Of a DNA stretch of 64,000 nucleotides, positions 17,440-31,042 are shown piece by piece. The DNA is from Polycladomyces subterraneus (GTDB lineage: Bacteria; Bacillota; Bacilli; Thermoactinomycetales; JIR-001). Both the position numbers and the translations under genes were made by a program. Within the stretch, counting starts at the first letter, position 1. Every line of letters begins with the position of its first letter. The stretch spans positions 62,001 through 126,000 of the forward strand of contig NZ_JANRHH010000037.1 of the NCBI RefSeq assembly GCF_030433435.1, written 5' to 3'. The notes below the pieces were generated by a model. That model was given only the letters and a program-made list of their open reading frames with translations, made no database searches and had not been told where the DNA came from.

Positions 17440-18165
17440 TCAAAAAGAGGCTTGTTCTTGTACCGGCTCAGGGTTTCGTATGGGCAGGCCGAAAAAAGTT
17501 TCAATTTCCCGCATCATCTCCACCACTTCACAATCATGACAGATCAGGTGCCGGGATTGTGGCAATAGCACCAGCTTCTTCTCGGTTGAACCGATTTGAT
17601 GGTAGAGATGGATCGCACCTTTGGGTTTGACCACATCGTCACGTTTTCCTTGAATGATCAGTGTAGGGACACGAACATCGCCAAATTTGGGACGGACGTG
17701 TTCCACCAGTTGGAAAAACTGGGCGAAGGAGCGAAACGAAGAGCGCATGGTGCGCCTCATATAGACTTTGAGCGGCAAGGCTCGAACGCGTTTGTCAAAC
17801 GGGCTTTTCAACGTATCCGCCATGCCGCGAACGATTTCCGGTGCGTTAATCGAATAGACTGCCGGGCTGAGCAACGCCATCTTGCCGACGGAATAACGCA
17901 CTGCCAGATCGATGGCAATGAGGCTTCCCATTGAAAAACCAACCAGATGGACAGGATCGCACTCTCGTCGAAGCTGGATCAACGCCTCTTCGGCACTTCG
18001 AATCCAGTCCTGCCAAGAGGACGATCGCATTTCTTTTCGCGTACCGCCGTGTCCGGCCAGAAGTGGAGCGGACACCGGCAAGTTCAACTCCTGCAAACGA
18101 TCGAGTACAGGTTGGACGTCATACGGCGTACCGGCGTAACCATGGATCAGCAAAAACCCTTCCAC
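17440..18165 (-). CDS. Carboxylesterase/alpha-beta hydrolase paralogue
   Basis: 241 residues with the same plan as the esterase at 15592-16371. FLLIHGYAGTPYDVQP is followed by APLLAGHGGT, nucleophile elbow GFSMGS (about 85), acid in QGKRDDVVKPKG and His in LPQSRHLICHDCE. It probably hydrolyses short-chain carboxyl esters. It follows secG on the same strand, as the YvaK esterase does in Bacillus. This suggests that one ancestral esterase gene was duplicated and the 5S and hypothetical genes now sit between the copies. Confidence 0.88.
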   Translation of the reverse strand: MEGFLLIHGYAGTPYDVQPVLDRLQELNLPVSAPLLAGHGGTRKEMRSSSWQDWIRSAEEALIQLRRECDPVHLVGFSMGSLIAIDLAVRYSVGKMALLSPAVYSINAPEIVRGMADTLKSPFDKRVRALPLKVYMRRTMRSSFRSFAQFFQLVEHVRPKFGDVRVPTLIIQGKRDDVVKPKGAIHLYHQIGSTEKKLVLLPQSRHLICHDCEVVEMMREIETFFGLPIRNPEPVQEQASF

Positions 18166-18192
18166 CGTTATACGCTCCTTCTTGCGGCTTCA

Positions 18193-18223
18193 AAAGAAAA
18201 ACAGCCGGGAAATACCCGCTGTT
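18193..18223 (-). terminator. Terminator after secG
   Basis: On the minus strand AACAGCGGGTATTTCCCGGCTGTTTTTCTTTT. It separates secG from the downstream esterase. Confidence 0.8.
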
Positions 18224-18272
18224 GATCCGTTACTGCTATCGTTCCCGCATTGGATGGGAATCATGTTTGGCG

Positions 18273-18506
18273 TTATTTCACAAAATATCCAACCAACAAA
18301 GTGAGTATGATGAACAACGTCGCCAGCACCACGGTGATTTTGTTGAGAAGTGAATCGATGCCGCGCGCTTTCGTTTTACCCAACAGTTGCTCCGCTCCAC
18401 CGCCAATCGCACCGGAGAGGCCCGGGCTTTTTCCGGATTGAAGCAGAACGACGATGATCAATGCGATACTCACGATCGCCAACAAAATCTTTGCTGCGAT
18501 TTCCAA
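18273..18506 (-). CDS. secG: Preprotein translocase subunit SecG
   Basis: 77 residues with two membrane helices (AKILLAIVSIALIIVVLLQ and ITVVLATLFIILTLLVGYFV) joined by the conserved SGKSPGLSGAIGGGAEQLLGKTKARG loop. It is an auxiliary subunit of SecYEG that aids SecA-driven export. The start is TTG (18504-18506) behind GGGAGG with a longish spacer. It has its own terminator and lies downstream of the glycolytic operon, as in other Bacillales. Confidence 0.95.
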   Translation of the reverse strand: MEIAAKILLAIVSIALIIVVLLQSGKSPGLSGAIGGGAEQLLGKTKARGIDSLLNKITVVLATLFIILTLLVGYFVK

Positions 18507-18719
18507 ACCAATCTACCTCCCGAATCTCACTGGGGATACTGTACCACATCGGAGGCGTGTTTTCAATAAAGGGAAGTGGGAGAAAAAGACACTGGCATTT
18601 CTCACGGTGGAAGGAGAAAGGGATGAAGCTATATCCCTACAGGATGAAAAATGAGTAGGATGAAAGAGCTTGCGGAGGCTAGGGGCGGGGGCGCCGTCAC
18701 TTTCGTTTGAAAGGAGGTG

Positions 18720-18907
18720 ATGGTGTATCCGCGGAAACATCGAGGACTGTCTTGATGGTGGTGTCAATCGTGGGTACGGCTCTGGGAGCGGTGAAAACCT
18801 CTCTGGAGATCCGTCGAAAAACAACGAAGAAGTCACAAACAAAACAAAGAAAACTCGCTTTCATCCCAACCCCTGAAGGGCTGGGTTTTCCCGCTCGCTC
18901 TTTATAA
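18720..18907 (+). other. Candidate leader-coupled minicistron pair in the secG-eno gap
   Basis: AAAGGAGGTGAT (18709-18720), a near-perfect SD, precedes an 11-codon frame (ATG 18720 or GTG 18723, MVYPRKHRGLS) whose TGA overlaps an ATG at 18755-18757 (TGATG). The second frame has 50 codons: a hydrophobic start (MVVSIVGTALGAV), a basic middle (RRKTTKKSQTKQRK) and a stop at 18905-18907, with a CCC/GGG hairpin at its end. It matches no family I know. The rest of the gap (18507-18719, 18908-18955) shows nothing. Confidence 0.35.
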
Positions 18908-18955
18908 CATACCCAGAGAAAGGAAACATACAGATGATGATCCAACCTTCGGCAG

Positions 18956-18984
18956 CAAAAACCGCCGGCGTCAGTGCCGGCGGC
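18956..18984 (-). terminator. Terminator of the glycolytic operon
   Basis: On the minus strand CCGCCGGCACTGACGCCGGCGG followed by TTTTTG, 17 bases after the eno stop. Confidence 0.9.
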
Positions 18985-19000
18985 AGGTGAAACAACGCTA

Positions 19001-21856
<2,856 letters not shown>

Positions 21857-21860
<4 letters not shown>

Positions 21861-22624
21861 GCGAGATCCCCCCGTACCGACGCAGTCACCAGACGGTCAA
21901 ACGACTCCGGTTCCAGGCTGGCGCCGCCGACCAGCGCACCATCGATGTCCGGCTGATCCAGGAATGCGCCGATATTGTCTGGTTTGACGCTGCCGCCATA
22001 TTGAATGCGCACTTCGTTTGCCACTTGCTGATCGTATTGGTTGGCTACCATCTTGCGGATGAATCCAATCACTTCTTGCGCATCATCAGCCGTGGACGCC
22101 TTGCCCGATCCGATCGCCCAAACCGGCTCGTAAGCGATGATGACGCGCTTCACCTGTTCGCTTGAGAGACCAGCCAACGCTTTTTCCACCTGTTGACCCA
22201 CAACCTGTTTTGTTTGCCCCGCTTCCCGTTCCTCCAGCGTTTCACCGACGCAAATGATCGGAATTAATTCATGAGCAAATGCGGCATGCACTTTTTTGTT
22301 CACTGTTTCGTCCGTCTCGGCGAAATACGACCGCCGTTCCGAATGGCCGAGGATGACGTACTGCACCCCCAGGTCCTTCAACATCACGGGGCTGATTTCA
22401 CCCGTAAACGCTCCCTTTTCTTCCCAGTGCATGTTTTGCGCACCGATACCAATACCGCTGTCCTTCGCCGCTTCCACCAAAGCGGGCAAAGCCGTGAACG
22501 GCGCACAGATGACAGTTTCCACGTCTTTCGTTTCTTTGGACGCTTTCAATGCGCGGAAAAACGCAAGAGCTTCCGCGCTGGTCTTGTGCATTTTCCAGTT
22601 GCCTGCGATTACGGGTTTGCGCAC
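21857..22624 (-). CDS. tpiA: Triosephosphate isomerase
   Basis: 255 residues. Interconverts dihydroxyacetone phosphate and glyceraldehyde-3-phosphate. [15 protein letters not shown] carries the catalytic Asn and Lys, [10 protein letters not shown] the catalytic His, and [18 protein letters not shown] the catalytic Glu and flexible loop. The phosphate loop is [10 protein letters not shown]. It starts at GTG (22622-22624) behind AAGGTGG. Confidence 0.98.
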
Positions 22625-22731
22625 CAGTCACACCACCTTATCGGTTCAACTTGAGGTTGCCGTATCCAGACTCAAATAGTATCTTCCGGGAGAACCTTTA
22701 CGTCGATTGGTCAACCACCTGCAACTTTCAA

Positions 22732-23916
22732 TCATTCCCGGTCGTCCAAAGCGACAACTCCCGGCAGCGCTTTTCCTTCCATCATCTCTAACGACGCACC
22801 ACCGCCGGTGGACACGTGGCTCACACGATCCGCCAGACCAGCTTTCTCGATAGCCGCCGCCGAATCGCCTCCACCAACGATGGTGAGCGCTTCGGAATCC
22901 ACCAAAACTTGAGCCACCGCATTAGTACCGTGGGCAAATCGGTCAAATTCAAACACACCCATCGGACCGTTCCAAATGACCAGCCGCGAGCTTTTCACCA
23001 CTTCAGCAAACAGTTCCCGCGTTTTCGGCCCGATATCCATCGCTTCCATGTCTGCCGGAATCGAGTCGATGGCCACCGTTTCCGCCCGAGCATCCGGGGC
23101 AAACCGATCAGCCACGACCACGTCGACCGGCAGCAGAAGGCGCACTCCTTTGGCTTTTGCCTTTTCCATGAAGGAACGGGCCAGTTCCAGCTTGTCCTCT
23201 TCCAGCAGGGATTTGCCGATTTCATATCCCTGCGCTTTGACGAACGTATAGGACAAACCGCCGCCGATCAGCAGGTTGTCCACTTTTTCCAACAGGTTTT
23301 CGATCACACCGATTTTGTCCCGCACTTTGGCCCCGCCGATGATCGCCGTAAACGGCCGCTCGGGGGCTTCCAACGCACGCCCCAGCGTTTCCAGCTCTTT
23401 TTGCATCAGGAAGCCGGCCACTGCGGGCAAGTGTTCGGCGATACCGGCCGTCGACGCATGCGCCCGGTGCGCTGCTCCGAACGCGTCGTTGACGAACAGA
23501 TCGGCCAGATTTGCAAACGCGCGGGCCAATTCGGGATCGTTTTTCTCTTCACCCGGTTCAAAGCGCACGTTCTCCAACAGCAGCACGTCGCCTTCGTTCA
23601 GTGCTGCCACCCGGCGTTCCACTTCTTCCCCGACAGTTTCCTCCACATAATCGACCGGTTTTTCCAACAACTCGGCCAGCCGTTTCGCTACCGGTGCCAA
23701 GCGCAGCTCTTCCACTACCCGCCCTTTGGGACGGCCCAGGTGGCTGGCGAGAATCACTTTCGCTCCTTGTTCCGTCAAATAACGAATCGTCGGCAATGCC
23801 GCACGAATCCGCGTATCATCGGTAATCCGCCCATCTTCCATCGGCACATTGAAATCTACTCGACAAAACACGCGTTTGCCACGTACATCCACGTCTCGGA
23901 TCGTCTTTTTGTTCAT
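22732..23916 (-). CDS. pgk: Phosphoglycerate kinase
   Basis: 394 residues. Makes ATP and 3-phosphoglycerate from 1,3-bisphosphoglycerate. [18 protein letters not shown] is followed by [47 protein letters not shown] and the ATP-site [11 protein letters not shown]. The ATG at 23914-23916 is chosen for AAGGAGG 10 nt upstream; the 24-codon upstream extension has no SD. Confidence 0.98.
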   Translation of the reverse strand: MNKKTIRDVDVRGKRVFCRVDFNVPMEDGRITDDTRIRAALPTIRYLTEQGAKVILASHLGRPKGRVVEELRLAPVAKRLAELLEKPVDYVEETVGEEVERRVAALNEGDVLLLENVRFEPGEEKNDPELARAFANLADLFVNDAFGAAHRAHASTAGIAEHLPAVAGFLMQKELETLGRALEAPERPFTAIIGGAKVRDKIGVIENLLEKVDNLLIGGGLSYTFVKAQGYEIGKSLLEEDKLELARSFMEKAKAKGVRLLLPVDVVVADRFAPDARAETVAIDSIPADMEAMDIGPKTRELFAEVVKSSRLVIWNGPMGVFEFDRFAHGTNAVAQVLVDSEALTIVGGGDSAAAIEKAGLADRVSHVSTGGGASLEMMEGKALPGVVALDDRE

Positions 23917-24001
23917 CTGGGCCAATCCTCCTTGGCATGAGAAAGAGGAGAGAAAACCGCTCCCACTCTCCTCTTCCCCGATTTTCACCTATATTCTAGT
24001 C

Positions 24002-26106
<2,105 letters not shown>

Positions 26107-26116
26107 CTTCTCACCT

Positions 26117-26152
26117 GGGACATTTTTTGTCCCTCGTAGCAAAATGCGTCCC
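26117..26152 (-). promoter_or_regulatory. CggR operator
   Basis: On the minus strand GGGACGCATTTTGC is followed after 6 nt by the palindrome GGGACAAAAAATGTCCC (26117-26133). This is the repeated GGGAC-N6-TGTCC layout of CggR sites. It lies between the promoter and the cggR SD, so a bound tetramer would block elongation. Confidence 0.8.
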
Positions 26153-26199
26153 ATCCGCGGCAAAAAAAGAGCATGGCCGGTTTCAGCCTGTTCATCTTC

Positions 26200-26228
26200 A
26201 TTGTATCGAATCGACCTGGGTTTGACAA
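26200..26228 (-). promoter_or_regulatory. Sigma-A promoter of the cggR-eno operon
   Basis: On the minus strand TTGTCA (26223-26228), a 17-nt spacer and TACAAT (26200-26205). Transcription would start about 40 nt upstream of the operator. Confidence 0.85.
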
Positions 26229-26248
26229 GGCGAAACGGCCTATATTCC

Positions 26249-27637
26249 TCAATTTTCGTATCGTTTCCGAAGGGTGGACGACAATATCCCCATCTCTTCT
26301 CTGTATTTCGCCACCGTTCTCCTCGAGATCCGGACTCCTTCCGCCTTCAAGAGATCGGCGATTTTCTGATCGGACAACGGCTGACGTTTATCTTCCTGCG
26401 CAATCAACCGTTCGATTTTATTTTTCACGCTTTCCGCAGAGGTATTCCCTCCCGCATCGGTGGAAACACCGGATGGAAAGAAAAACCGGAATGGAAAACA
26501 TCCTCGTGGTGTCTGCATGTATTTGTGCTGGGTTGCCCGACTCACCGTGGACTCGTGAATTCCCAGCTCATCCGCAATTTCCTTCAGAGTGAGCGGTTTG
26601 AGGTAATCCAGACCCCGCTCGAAAAAATCCCGTTGTTTGTCGACGATGACGCTGCTGACCCTGGCCAATGTATGTCGGCGCTGTTCGATACTTTTGACCA
26701 ACCACAGCGCTGATTGAAACCAATTTTTCAGGTAATGGGTCGCCTGCCGGCTCCGGTCATCTTCTTGGTAAAGCAATTGTTCATAATGCCTGCTTACCGT
26801 CAACCTTGGCACATACCCGTCATTGACCAGCACCACATATTCATTTTCTACCCGCTCAACAACGACATCCGGAACCACATACCGCGGTTCACCGACATGA
26901 TAGGCCAATCCGGGCCGGGGATTACAGCGTTTGATGCGGTCCACCGCACGCTGGACTACGGCTATGTCGCAATCAAGGGCGCGTGCGATTTTTTTCATCC
27001 GACCTTCCGCCAAATCCCGCAGATGGGCCTCTACAATTTTCAGTGCTATGGGGTCTGGTTCTTCATCTCGTTCCAATTGGATACGGAGACACTCGGCCAA
27101 TGAACGCGCTCCGACCCCGGCGGGATCAAGCGAATGAATTACCCGCAGGCAAGCCTCCATCGTGTCTTCATCGATATTAAAGCGCTTACATACATAAACA
27201 GGAGATATATCCAGATACCCATTTTCGTCCAAATTGCCGACCAGATAGGTACACACTTTCTGCTCCGTCGGTGACAGCGCCAAATACCGCAACTGCGCTT
27301 CCAGTACCTCCGTCAACGTATGTTCCGGGGAGGCAATCCGAGCGATCGGGTCCACTTCATTTTCCTTTACCTCGCGCTCCACACTTCCCGTCCGCGGTTT
27401 CAGATACTGTGTCCAAGCACGCAACTCCTGTACGTCCCAATCGTTTTTCCCCGCGTCACCGCGTTCTGCTGTCTCGTCGATTTCCAATACCGGGTTTTCA
27501 ATCAGTTGTTCCTGGATATAATGTAATAGGTCGGTCGCGGAGTATTGCAGAATCTGAATCGCTTGGCGCAACTCTGGCGTCATCGTCAATTTCATGCGTT
27601 GTTCCTGCACCAAACCGTAACCCATGGACAGCGCCAT
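26249..27637 (-). CDS. rpoN: RNA polymerase sigma-54 factor
   Basis: 462 residues. Region I is Gln/Leu-rich (LVQEQRMKLTMTPELRQAIQILQYSATDLLHYI). The core-binding domain follows, then the HTH (LKEIADELGIHESTVSRA) and the C-terminal RpoN box region SRRTVAKYREEMGI that reads the -24 element. It directs enhancer-dependent transcription; no activator gene or -24/-12 promoter is evident nearby. The SD is CGGAGGTGAG. A Phe-rich PFRFFFPSGV after the HTH is the usual conserved loop. Confidence 0.96.
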   Translation of the reverse strand: MALSMGYGLVQEQRMKLTMTPELRQAIQILQYSATDLLHYIQEQLIENPVLEIDETAERGDAGKNDWDVQELRAWTQYLKPRTGSVEREVKENEVDPIARIASPEHTLTEVLEAQLRYLALSPTEQKVCTYLVGNLDENGYLDISPVYVCKRFNIDEDTMEACLRVIHSLDPAGVGARSLAECLRIQLERDEEPDPIALKIVEAHLRDLAEGRMKKIARALDCDIAVVQRAVDRIKRCNPRPGLAYHVGEPRYVVPDVVVERVENEYVVLVNDGYVPRLTVSRHYEQLLYQEDDRSRQATHYLKNWFQSALWLVKSIEQRRHTLARVSSVIVDKQRDFFERGLDYLKPLTLKEIADELGIHESTVSRATQHKYMQTPRGCFPFRFFFPSGVSTDAGGNTSAESVKNKIERLIAQEDKRQPLSDQKIADLLKAEGVRISRRTVAKYREEMGILSSTLRKRYEN

Positions 27638-27889
27638 TCATTCTCACCTCCGCGTGTTACATCATATGCCACATACCGACAAATTGATGTCGGATCCGAC
27701 TCGTGTTTGGTTCATACACCGACACCGCTTGCCTGCTCTAGGATTCATCAAACACGTCCTTTGTCATGTGTCGGTCATTTCTCCTTTTTATTGTAACATA
27801 TCGCGAGCTAGTTGCGTTTTTTCAATAGAAATGGAGAAATAACCAAATCCACCGCTAAGGCTGGAAAATTGCGAACTCATCCAGGGGGC
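27638..27889. other. Divergent intergenic region rpoN / tRNA-Arg
   Basis: About 250 bases with no gene. A TGTTACAAT extended -10-like element on the minus strand (about 27793-27801) might serve rpoN, but no good -35 pairs with it. Two imperfect CCGACA-type repeats lie at 27676-27774. Confidence 0.35.
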
Positions 27890-27918
27890 TTGTCAAATTC
27901 GACACCCTGCGATATAAT
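27890..27918 (+). promoter_or_regulatory. Sigma-A promoter of tRNA-Arg
   Basis: TTGTCA (27890-27895), a 17-nt spacer and consensus TATAAT (27913-27918), 30 nt upstream of the tRNA. Confidence 0.9.
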
Positions 27919-27947
27919 GTAAGCTGTCACTCGATGAATTCGCATAT

Positions 27948-28022
27948 GCGCCTATAGCTCAGGGGATAGAGCGCTGGTCTCCGGAACCAGGTGCCCAGGT
28001 TCGAATCCTGGTAGGCGCGCCA
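27948..28022 (+). tRNA. tRNA-Arg (CCG)
   Basis: 75 nt with encoded CCA. The acceptor is GCGCCTA/TAGGCGC. The anticodon arm is CTGGT-CTCCGGA-ACCAG with anticodon CCG, and the T-arm is CCCAGGTTCGAATCCTGG. It reads CGG arginine codons. Confidence 0.95.
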
Positions 28023-28028
28023 AACAAA

Positions 28029-28057
28029 AGCAGCCGAATGCGGCTGCTTTTTTCTTT
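28029..28057 (+). terminator. Terminator of tRNA-Arg
   Basis: AGCAGCCGAATGCGGCTGCT followed by TTTTTCTTT, seven bases after the CCA. Confidence 0.9.
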
Positions 28058-28076
28058 ATGTTCGCGAACAGGACTG

Positions 28077-28093
28077 TTTGACCTTTATTGACC
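28077..28093 (+). promoter_or_regulatory. CtsR operator at clpP
   Basis: TTTGACCTTTATTGACC. Its complement, GGTCAATAAAGGTCAAA, is two GGTCAAA-type heptads separated by 3 nt, the CtsR box layout. It overlaps the -35 of the promoter below, so CtsR would repress clpP until heat or protein stress. Confidence 0.82.
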
Positions 28094-28116
28094 TTTTCTG
28101 ATCTTTGGAGTATGAT
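28088..28116 (+). promoter_or_regulatory. Sigma-A promoter of clpP
   Basis: TTGACC (28088-28093), a 17-nt spacer and TATGAT (28111-28116). The -35 lies within the CtsR box. Confidence 0.8.
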
Positions 28117-28154
28117 GGAAATGAGAAACATACCGACGAGGGAGGAAACAACGG

Positions 28155-28748
28155 ATGAACCTGATTCCGATTGTTGTTGAGCAAACCAACCGCGGCGAAC
28201 GTTCCTACGATATCTACTCCCGGCTATTGAAAGACCGGATCATCTTTCTGGGTAGTCCGATCAATGATGCAGTGGCCAACTTGGTCGTGGCCCAGCTGTT
28301 GTTCCTGGATGCCGAAGATCCGGACAAGGATATCCATTTGTACATCAACTCGCCGGGCGGCTCCATCACTGCCGGCATGGCCATTTATGACACGATGCAG
28401 TATGTGAAAGCGGACATCCAAACAATCTGCATCGGGATGGCAGCTTCAATGGGGGCATTCCTGCTGGCGGCAGGCACCAAAGGAAAACGGTATGCCTTGC
28501 CCAACAGCGAAGTGATGATTCACCAACCGCTGGGCGGAGCAGAAGGGCAAGCGACCGATATCGAAATCCGCGCCAAACGCATCTTGAAAATGCGGGATCG
28601 ACTCAATCAAATTCTGGCGGAACGTACCGGCCAGCCCTTGGAAAAAATCGAGCAGGACACGGACCGCGATTACTTCATGACGGCGGAGGAAGCGAAGGAA
28701 TACGGACTGATCGACCACGTGATCACCAGTTTGCCTTCCTCAAAATAA
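28155..28748 (+). CDS. clpP: ATP-dependent Clp protease proteolytic subunit ClpP
   Basis: 197 residues, standard length. The serine-protease triad is visible: Ser in [14 protein letters not shown] (about 98), His in [12 protein letters not shown] (about 123) and Asp in [10 protein letters not shown] (about 172). The [18 protein letters not shown] oxyanion and handle region is also conserved. Fourteen subunits form the chamber fed by ClpC or ClpX. The SD is GAGGGAGG. It is monocistronic, with its own terminator downstream. Confidence 0.98.
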   Translation: MNLIPIVVEQTNRGERSYDIYSRLLKDRIIFLGSPINDAVANLVVAQLLFLDAEDPDKDIHLYINSPGGSITAGMAIYDTMQYVKADIQTICIGMAASMGAFLLAAGTKGKRYALPNSEVMIHQPLGGAEGQATDIEIRAKRILKMRDRLNQILAERTGQPLEKIEQDTDRDYFMTAEEAKEYGLIDHVITSLPSSK

Positions 28749-28762
28749 ACGCTTCAATCCAT

Positions 28763-28776
28763 AGGGCGTGTCCGAT
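28763..28776 (+). repeat. Solo terminal-repeat-like sequence
   Basis: AGGGCGTGTCCGAT matches 12 of 14 bases of the end AGGGCGTGTCTGGT of the dispersed element described at 62949-63190. No body follows it, so it may be a decayed end. Confidence 0.35.
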
Positions 28777-28807
28777 CTTTGCCCACAAACAACCACTTTC
28801 CCTTTTA

Positions 28808-28836
28808 GACCTCCTGCGGGAGGCTTTTTTCTTTTT
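28808..28836 (+). terminator. Terminator of clpP
   Basis: CCTCCTGCGGGAGG followed by CTTTTTTCTTTTT. Confidence 0.9.
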
Positions 28837-29068
28837 AGGTCGTGTCTGGTGAAAACCATCCAATTGTTTTCCCGGATCGCTCCACCTGCGCCCTGCAAGG
28901 AAGTAGGTAATGGTCGCTCCGACCCGGTGCGCAGGACGCGGGCAAAGTACGCTTCGCCCAGAGGAAGTTGCCCGTGATTTCAGTCCTGCGCTCCGGGACC
29001 TCGGCCGGGCTTGTTAAGTCGCTGACCTGGGAAAGCATTTGCTCCCTCACGGATTTACCAGATACAAT
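28837..29068 (+). repeat. MITE-like dispersed element, copy 1
   Basis: A 232-bp sequence starting AGGTCGTGTCTGGTGAA and ending TTACCAGATACAATCT. The body shares AAGTACGCTTCGCC, GTTTTCCCGG-TCGCTCCACC and GGAAGTTGCCCG-type blocks with copies 2 and 3. It has no open frame. It is inserted directly behind the clpP terminator. The right end is more decayed than in the other copies. Confidence 0.75.
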
Positions 29069-29110
29069 CTAGAACAAAATAACAAGGAACGACATTGATT
29101 GGAGGTCATC

Positions 29111-29212
29111 ATGAAAAACCAATGGGATCGACACGAACGCAGATTATTCTGGTTATGCATGGTCGTCGCCCTGTTTATGCTGTTGGCCATGATCGGCCGT
29201 TTGTTCCATTGA
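29111..29212 (+). CDS. Small membrane protein (33 aa)
   Basis: The ATG follows GGAGGTCATC, a strong, well-spaced SD, and codes MKNQWDRHERRLFWLC then a hydrophobic VVALFMLLAMIGRLFH and a stop. One membrane helix with a charged N-terminus. The family is unknown. It sits between the MITE and tsaA, convergent with the latter. Confidence 0.7.
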   Translation: MKNQWDRHERRLFWLCMVVALFMLLAMIGRLFH

Positions 29213-29217
29213 CCGCG

Positions 29218-29673
29218 TCAAAAGTATGTCTTCATCAACCGATCCAACCAGTCCGGTATACGGGCACACTCCACCTGATCGAAAGCGGGTACGAACGGTT
29301 TCAGATCGAGCACCGGCGTCCCGTCGATCGCATCCAACCCGCGTACCCGAACACGGTTTTCCCCCACTTCTACGATGGAGACCGCAGTGATCCCGATCGG
29401 ATTGGGCCGATGTTTAGCCCGCTGGGCAAAAATACCCGTCTCCGGCATGTCTGCTCTTCCTTGTGGACGGCGAATCAGGTCCCGTTCAGGATGAAAGTCG
29501 GCCTGGTGAAGCCAAAACACCACCAACAGATGAGAGAATTCCTCCAACCCCTTCAATCCCCAATTAAATGGGGAGAACAGCTCGATGTCCGACTCCACAC
29601 CTCCCCATTTCTCGTCCTTAGCTTCACTGATCGGGGAGCGAACCACGCCGATCGGGTTCACGGTCCAACTCAT
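29218..29673 (-). CDS. tsaA: TsaA/TrmO-like tRNA methyltransferase (tRNA-Thr m6t6A37)
   Basis: 151 residues with the YaeB/TsaA fold: NPIGVVRSPISEAKD, LEEFSHLLVVFWLHQAD, the signature GIFAQRAKHRPNPIGITAVSI, and GLDAIDGTPVLDLKPFVPAFD. Characterised members methylate N6 of t6A37 in tRNA-Thr using SAM. It overlaps the upstream membrane-protein gene by four bases (ATGA). Confidence 0.88.
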   Translation of the reverse strand: MSWTVNPIGVVRSPISEAKDEKWGGVESDIELFSPFNWGLKGLEEFSHLLVVFWLHQADFHPERDLIRRPQGRADMPETGIFAQRAKHRPNPIGITAVSIVEVGENRVRVRGLDAIDGTPVLDLKPFVPAFDQVECARIPDWLDRLMKTYF

Positions 29674-30230
29674 CGTCCTCCGTTCCCTCCTTTTCCATCA
29701 GATGCCGGTTGTATCTTTTTCGCCTGCCACACGTCCTTCAGTGCCCGGTAAAACACCTCCCCGCCTTCCAATGGCGCAAATTCGACCTTCATACGGTGAA
29801 AATCCTGATATTTCACTTCGATGCGTTGCCATTTGCCATCGATGTCAGAATATTGACCGAAAGTGATATCCCGGATCTCCGTGAGAGGCACGGATGTGAT
29901 CCGTCCATGTTGGTCATACACCAGACGATTGGAGGTCAGCAGGGCAATTTCCGAACCGTCCATATCTAATGACCGATCATAATACGCGATCAACTCTTCC
30001 CCCTGTTGCAACAGGTGACGCTGTCGCAGGGTCTTTAGCGTCTGGTTATCCACCTCGTTGGCCAGCTTCACTCCCGGCTCCATCTCCAAAAACGAGGATG
30101 CGTTGCTGAGAAATCCATTTACTGCAACCCCCAGCGCGATCAGTACAGCAACGGTCAAAACAGCCACCCCGACCCACAGTGGCCAACGCGTTTTATTGAT
30201 GGAATGTTCCTGAATAACAGGCGCACCCAC
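29670..30230 (-). CDS. Membrane-anchored hypothetical protein
   Basis: About 186 residues. One N-terminal membrane helix (WPLWVGVAVLTVAVLIALGVAV) is followed by an extracytoplasmic or cytosolic beta-rich domain with LLQQGEELIAYYDRSL, LLTSNRLVYDQHGRITSVPLTEIRDITFG and VEFAPLEGGEVFYRAL. The pattern 'tell me the residue, then map strands' resembles PH-like bacterial domains (inference). GTG at 30228-30230, 9 nt after AGAGG, is a better start than the TTG at 30263. Translationally coupled to tsaA. Confidence 0.75.
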   Translation of the reverse strand: MGAPVIQEHSINKTRWPLWVGVAVLTVAVLIALGVAVNGFLSNASSFLEMEPGVKLANEVDNQTLKTLRQRHLLQQGEELIAYYDRSLDMDGSEIALLTSNRLVYDQHGRITSVPLTEIRDITFGQYSDIDGKWQRIEVKYQDFHRMKVEFAPLEGGEVFYRALKDVWQAKKIQPASDGKGGNGGR

Positions 30231-30379
30231 CCTCATCCACCTCTTTCCGATGTCGATTGACAATCATGGGATTATTCCTAATTTTACTTTGAAATATGAG
30301 GAAAATCACCGCTTGATTTTGGTACGTTGAGGGATACTCTGGGGATAAGTGAGATGAGAATCAGGGCGAGCGTACCCAG

Positions 30380-30847
30380 TCACGAATACTGCTTCGCGTT
30401 TTCCAACGGCGGGGTATACACATGAAATGAGATCATCGGTTCCTTTCCTGCATTGCGCATGGAATGAATCAATCCAGGCCCAATCAATACAGATTCCCCC
30501 GGCAGATGGCATCCGGTTGAAGACAACACCGGTTCGGAAACGCCTGGACTTAGCGTAAACACCCTATTTTCCAACGTTCCCGCTACCACACGGACACAAC
30601 CGATCGAGTTCCCGTGATCGTGAATCGGGGTTCCCGTCCCAGGAGGCAGATGAATCACGATCGCTTCGAACTGATCTGATCGAAATACGACATTCCTTCC
30701 GTAGCTCAAAGGCGGTTGAGGTTTTGTGATCAACGGGGAGATCCGTTCCCGTGTGCAGCCCAACTGCTCAATCACTTGCCGAAGACGCCATACGTCAGGA
30801 CGATGGAGATTCTGAAATGAACGGTGTAAACAAGAAATAAAGTCCAT
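30380..30847 (-). CDS. Cysteine dioxygenase-type cupin protein
   Basis: 155 residues with the cysteine dioxygenase type I cupin. PGTGTPIHDHGNSIGCVRVVAG holds the first metal motif, LENRVF follows, and GPGLIHSMRNAG supplies the third His. It would oxidise cysteine or a related thiol to the sulfinic acid with Fe and O2. The ATG at 30845-30847 follows TTGGAGGGAG; the longer frame upstream has no SD. Confidence 0.85.
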   Translation of the reverse strand: MDFISCLHRSFQNLHRPDVWRLRQVIEQLGCTRERISPLITKPQPPLSYGRNVVFRSDQFEAIVIHLPPGTGTPIHDHGNSIGCVRVVAGTLENRVFTLSPGVSEPVLSSTGCHLPGESVLIGPGLIHSMRNAGKEPMISFHVYTPPLENAKQYS

Positions 30848-30987
30848 GGTATCTCCCTCCAATTCACCGTGAATCTTGACAAAGTTGAGTATTGTACTCA
30901 AGATGAACACCCGCTGATTCAACTTATGCAGTAAGAAAAATCGGAGTGCGCCACACCCTGAAAGTTCCGCAAATATACTACGGGATA

Positions 30988-31024
30988 CAAAAAGAAAAAC
31001 ATCCCGCATCCGATGCGGGATGTT
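30988..31024 (-). terminator. Terminator downstream of the cyclase-family gene
   Basis: On the minus strand AACATCCCGCATCGGATGCGGGATGT followed by TTTTCTTTTTG. Confidence 0.88.
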
Positions 31025-31042
31025 GCCAATCGAACTCCTTTT

